From Watersipora subatra (taxonomy: Eukaryota; Bryozoa; Gymnolaemata; Cheilostomatida; Watersiporidae): 64,000 nucleotides of DNA. The notes beneath the pieces were generated by a model, which was given only the letters and a program-made list of their open reading frames with translations, was not told the DNA's origin and did not search any database. The translations under genes and the position numbers were made by a program. Numbering within the stretch: the first letter of the stretch is position 1; the number at the start of each line of letters is the position of its first letter. The stretch spans positions 35,691,143 to 35,755,142 of the forward strand of contig NC_088714.1 in assembly GCF_963576615.1 (NCBI RefSeq). Direction: 5' to 3'. Of the stretch, positions 60,829 through 64,000 are shown piece after piece.

Positions 60829-62346
60829 TCATCCAAATACATAGGATGCCGTCGCAAACGTCTGTCGCAGTCTGTCCGCCTCAACTGCTGGCCTGTCTGC
60901 ATTAGTCTCGAGTTCGACTTTCTCAGCTGGCAACTGCGCTCTGTTGCCTCCCTGATTCTCTGCTGCCTCGCCATCGGCCTCACTCACAACAGGCAATACA
61001 GGGTCAATAGCTAGCTCCATCGGCGGCGTATTGACTGCATCCGCCTCCATAAAGTGGTTGCCACCTATACCTAATGGCCTAGGTCGAATGTCACTGACAA
61101 GTCCATGGCTGTCATGGCCAGTACCTATGTCGTTGCCATAGCGTCGTCGCCTGACATCTTTTACATGCCTAAGCATGCCATCCACACACACTGTGTGCTT
61201 AGAGACGACGCTGATAACCTGGCCCAGCGTCCTCTGTTTTGTGCAAGATGGGTGGTATGGTTTTAGCCACACCTCATCATCTACACTCAAACAGCTCTCG
61301 ACATCTTCCTCAGATGCCTTACTGTTGATATCAAAGGGTACTCGCCATCGGTATCGAAACGGCACATTCAAAGGAACAGAGGTCTTCTCCGTCTCCTTCC
61401 GAAGTGTCACATTATACCAAAATGTCGCCTCCTCCAGGGTGATCCCACCCTTTTTGGCACTCCTCTTGATTGTCCAATGATTTCTCTCAATTATTCTATT
61501 ACCGCCAGGGGCGTAGGCAGCTTGAAAACGAAGATAAATTTCCCACCTGTTAGCAAGCTGATGAACAGCCGCTGACCTGAACGCCGCTGAGTTGTGCAGC
61601 AAAAATTCATAACACGGCCCTCGCGCAACCACCATGCTACACAGCTGATTCACTATCTGGGCTGCAGACTCAGTTTGCAGCTTATGCCAGATGGCAAACC
61701 GCGACAGGCCACAGTACACCATTGACAGAAAAGGACTATCACCATAATGAGTCACATTAATAACAGCTCGGCACCAGTTCTCTTCTACAGCCAAATCTTC
61801 AATGGCCACAATACTCTCGCCGTGCAGGGTCAATGTACTGGCATGCCTCACACCAATCAGGTTAGTCTTTACCTGTTCCCATGACAGATCTTTATGAATC
61901 TGTCGTGCAAGGTAAAGCATCCTGGCAATTCTCGAATGGTGCAACAAATGTGCTGTCCAAATGGTGTCTTCAGGACTTTCTCTGCTGACAATCGCAGCTG
62001 ACACCTCAGCTACTTCACAGTCAGCCTCTCGGTACTTTAGCCAACGCCTTGGTACCCTGGTCATCCTATCAGCTTTATTCTCTACAGAAGGAACTAAGTG
62101 AACAGACACTGCAAGTCCATACTCGGCTATTGTATCACGGATCACCTCCAAACGGTACTCCACAAGCATCTCCGCAAAATCCTTTGTTCGGGCGCGGTTT
62201 CGTCCATCAATGGTGTTGATCAACCAGTTAACAACTGTAAGTGAATCAATGGTCAACGTGAAAGTTTTGCATCCCCCACGCAATTGCCAAATTGATCCCC
62301 TGACTAACTGCCTCCAACTCAGCAACATTGATGTGCTGATGGTCAA
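60829..62346 (-). pseudogene. LTR-retrotransposon RNase H end and integrase, degenerate
   Basis: A 505-codon - strand frame. The N-terminal part is the end of RNase H (LTIDSLTVVNWLINTIDGRN, ENKADRMTRVP). A His-containing segment (HLLHHSRIARML) follows, then an integrase core. In the core the Glu of the D,D,E triad is present (NRIIERNH), but the first and second Asp positions read Tyr (SMVYCGLSRFAIW) and His/Asn (LLHNSAAF). A C-terminal tail with 'SVDDEVWLKPY' and 'VSVVSKHTVCVDG...RHVKDVRRR' resembles the chromodomain-free C-terminus of gypsy integrases. Long yet catalytically broken. Confidence 0.85.
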
Positions 62347-62870
62347 ACTGCTTTAGAGCCATAAAGCACCCTCCACAATGTTGCCATTGACCTCAACAGC
62401 CACGCCAATGCCAAGAGAGCTTGCATCAGTCCACACTGTAACAGAACTACAAGGGTTCACCTTCCAAGCTCCTTTGACTGGATCCTCGCCACAGACTCTT
62501 GCCAAGAGCTCATCAGCCAGACTGCTGACTGTCTTCCCGACAGGGGAGTCCTAAGCTCCACTGCAGCCCAGTCATTTTAAAAAACTGTACTGTGGGCGCA
62601 GCCACCTTGCCACAGGGTAGTGGCCAACCAGTCGGCCACATACCGAAAACAGCTCCCTCTTCATTAGCGCTGATGGCTCAAAACTGTACTCCAAAAAAGC
62701 TGTTCCCCTCAACATCTGCAGATGCCCGCTGGAATATTTTTTCAAAGCAACACCCAGCAACCGACCATCCAAGGCCTCAAGCTCCTTTGCCTCGAGCTCA
62801 TACCTAGCCAAGTGGTCTCTCAACTTTTGAACACTCAGCACGAACTCCTGAACCACGGTATACAACTGCC
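62347..62870 (-). pseudogene. LTR-retrotransposon RT/RNase H connection, frame-broken
   Basis: The - strand frame 62,865-62,572 carries LFSVCGRLVGHYPVARWLRP, a block seen in a branch of gypsy-like pol proteins between RT and RNase H. It is out of frame with both neighbours, so at least two frameshifts or stops break the pol. Confidence 0.75.
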
Positions 62871-62874
62871 AACT

Positions 62875-63300
62875 CTACAGATCGGGACAGCTCGTCTTTG
62901 ATGCTGGTGAGGGCTTTAGCTTTCCGGTCCTCCAGTACCACAGACAGTTTTTGCAGAGCAAGTCTCTGAGCAGTGTACTGAGATCACCTAGACACATAGT
63001 GAACTTACTAAGTTGGTTGACCATGCCAAAAAAACTCCGCACATCCCTCCAATATTTCGGTGGCGCGAAATGTCTGATGCCCTGAATGGCATCGGGGTTA
63101 GGTTTAACGCCACTGGAGCTTATTACATGGTCTAAGAAATTGATGCTGTCACAGAAAAGCTGGTATTTGGATTCATTTAGTGTCATACCGGCTTGTACCA
63201 TTTGATCTAATACAGCACAGACTTTGTTATCGTGTTCTTGTTGGTTGTTTTCCCATATACACACATCATCCATGTGGTAAATTACTTCATCAAGACCATC
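62875..63300 (-). pseudogene. LTR-retrotransposon RT, fingers/palm C-terminal half
   Basis: The - strand reads HMDDVCIW (the catalytic Asp-Asp box, with His for the usual Tyr), then AGMTLNESKYQLF, INFLDHVISSSGVKPNPD and a connection segment (WRDVRSFFGMVNQLSKF). It is separated from the N-terminal half by a frame change near 63,300-63,430. Confidence 0.85.
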
Positions 63301-63430
63301 CCGTACGCTTGATATAAATCTTCAAGTAAATTTCAGGTCTGGACAACAGCTCGAATGGTAACCGATTAAAAGCAGAACGGCCAAATGGAGTGAGGAATGT
63401 TGTCAGCATTCTGGCTTCAGGGGTTAACTG

Positions 63431-63958
63431 TTACAGAATCTGGTAGAATCCTGAGTTTGCGCCTAGCTTGGTAAACAGTTTATTAGTGCCTAGCTTTGCC
63501 AGGCTCAACTCAACATTAGTCATTGGATAGATTTCTCTCGTGACTTCTTTGTCTAATTCAGTATAGTCAACACAAATACGGACATGGGAGTTTGACTTTG
63601 GCACAACCACCATTGGAGAGCACCAGTCACTGGTTTTATCAACAGGAATGATTACCTTGCCCTTAACCTTCGTTTCTATTTCTGACTTGACATGGTCGAG
63701 CAACGGATAAGGTACGGTTCTTGGCGTGTTTATGGCATACGTTTGGCAACCTGATTGCAGCGTGATATCAGCCTCCTGCTTCATACAGCTCAGACCCTGA
63801 AACAGCTTAGGAAATTCACATTTAAAACAGTTAGCAGTATGCACATGGTCAGTATTACAACTGACTTTTACCGGATCTAACTTAATGCATGCGTTTCTCT
63901 TTAGCAACGCTTTGGTCTGGTTGACTACATATAAGCATTCATAGGGCTCAGCACACAC
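63431..63958 (-). pseudogene. LTR-retrotransposon RT, N-terminal half
   Basis: The - strand frame has FPKLFQGLSCM, a segment with PYPLLDHVKSEIE, then KVIIPVDKTSDWCSPMVVVP and VRICVDYTELDKEVTREIYP. The motif A Asp (normally in K-L-D-A-N-S-G-F) reads Gly (KLGANSGFYQI), so this RT copy is inactive. gag, protease and the 5' LTR would lie beyond the right edge. Confidence 0.85.
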
Positions 63959-64000
63959 AACTTAACTGAAAAATAGCTTAGCACGGTTACTTTATTATTT

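Overview
The window is animal nuclear DNA. It is AT-rich, its genes are split by GT-AG introns, and it is crowded with minisatellites and small DNA transposons. Two protein-coding genes are recognisable. The overall style (very large EGF-repeat gene, dense short tandem arrays, TA- and TTAA-flanked MITEs, Ty3/gypsy-type pol remnants) suggests a marine invertebrate, perhaps a spiralian such as a mollusc, brachiopod or bryozoan. I cannot fix the phylum from sequence alone.

Left part, + strand, before position 1 to about 36.1 kb: one giant secreted or extracellular EGF-repeat gene. Sixteen exons join in consistent phase from 833 to 33,099. One of them (25,233-31,578) is a single 6.3 kb exon coding about 57 EGF modules. 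The 5' end lies outside the window. The 3' end is probably near 36.1-36.2 kb, where a candidate last exon precedes an AATAAA. The introns carry at least a dozen minisatellites, a TA-flanked 2 kb element, a 0.9 kb 'TACAGA...' element and a decayed gypsy-type pol. The most unusual feature is a 67-bp array of 36 copies (16.4-18.8 kb). It spans the 3' splice site of exon 10, so each copy carries an acceptor-like AG and the first ~20 bases of the exon.

Middle to right part, - strand, 39.5-58.8 kb: a ceramide synthase of the CERS1 type in at least five exons (307 codons seen, last exon not found). It faces the EGF gene tail to tail. Its roughly 10 kb introns are packed with MITEs: three TTAA-flanked foldback copies, a TA-flanked pair of which one is interrupted, a 733-bp near-perfect palindrome, a 666-bp palindromic element with 9-bp target duplications, a piggyBac-like TTAA element and a mariner-like element.

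Right end, 58.3-64.0 kb: two hAT-type MITEs with clear 8-bp target duplications. One contains a 28-copy 20-bp minisatellite grown from a single internal unit. A broken LTR-retrotransposon on the - strand (RT, RNase H, integrase, candidate 3' LTR) then runs off the window edge. Both genes look ordinary and intact where seen; the novelty lies mainly in how tandem repeats arise inside splice sites and inside MITEs.
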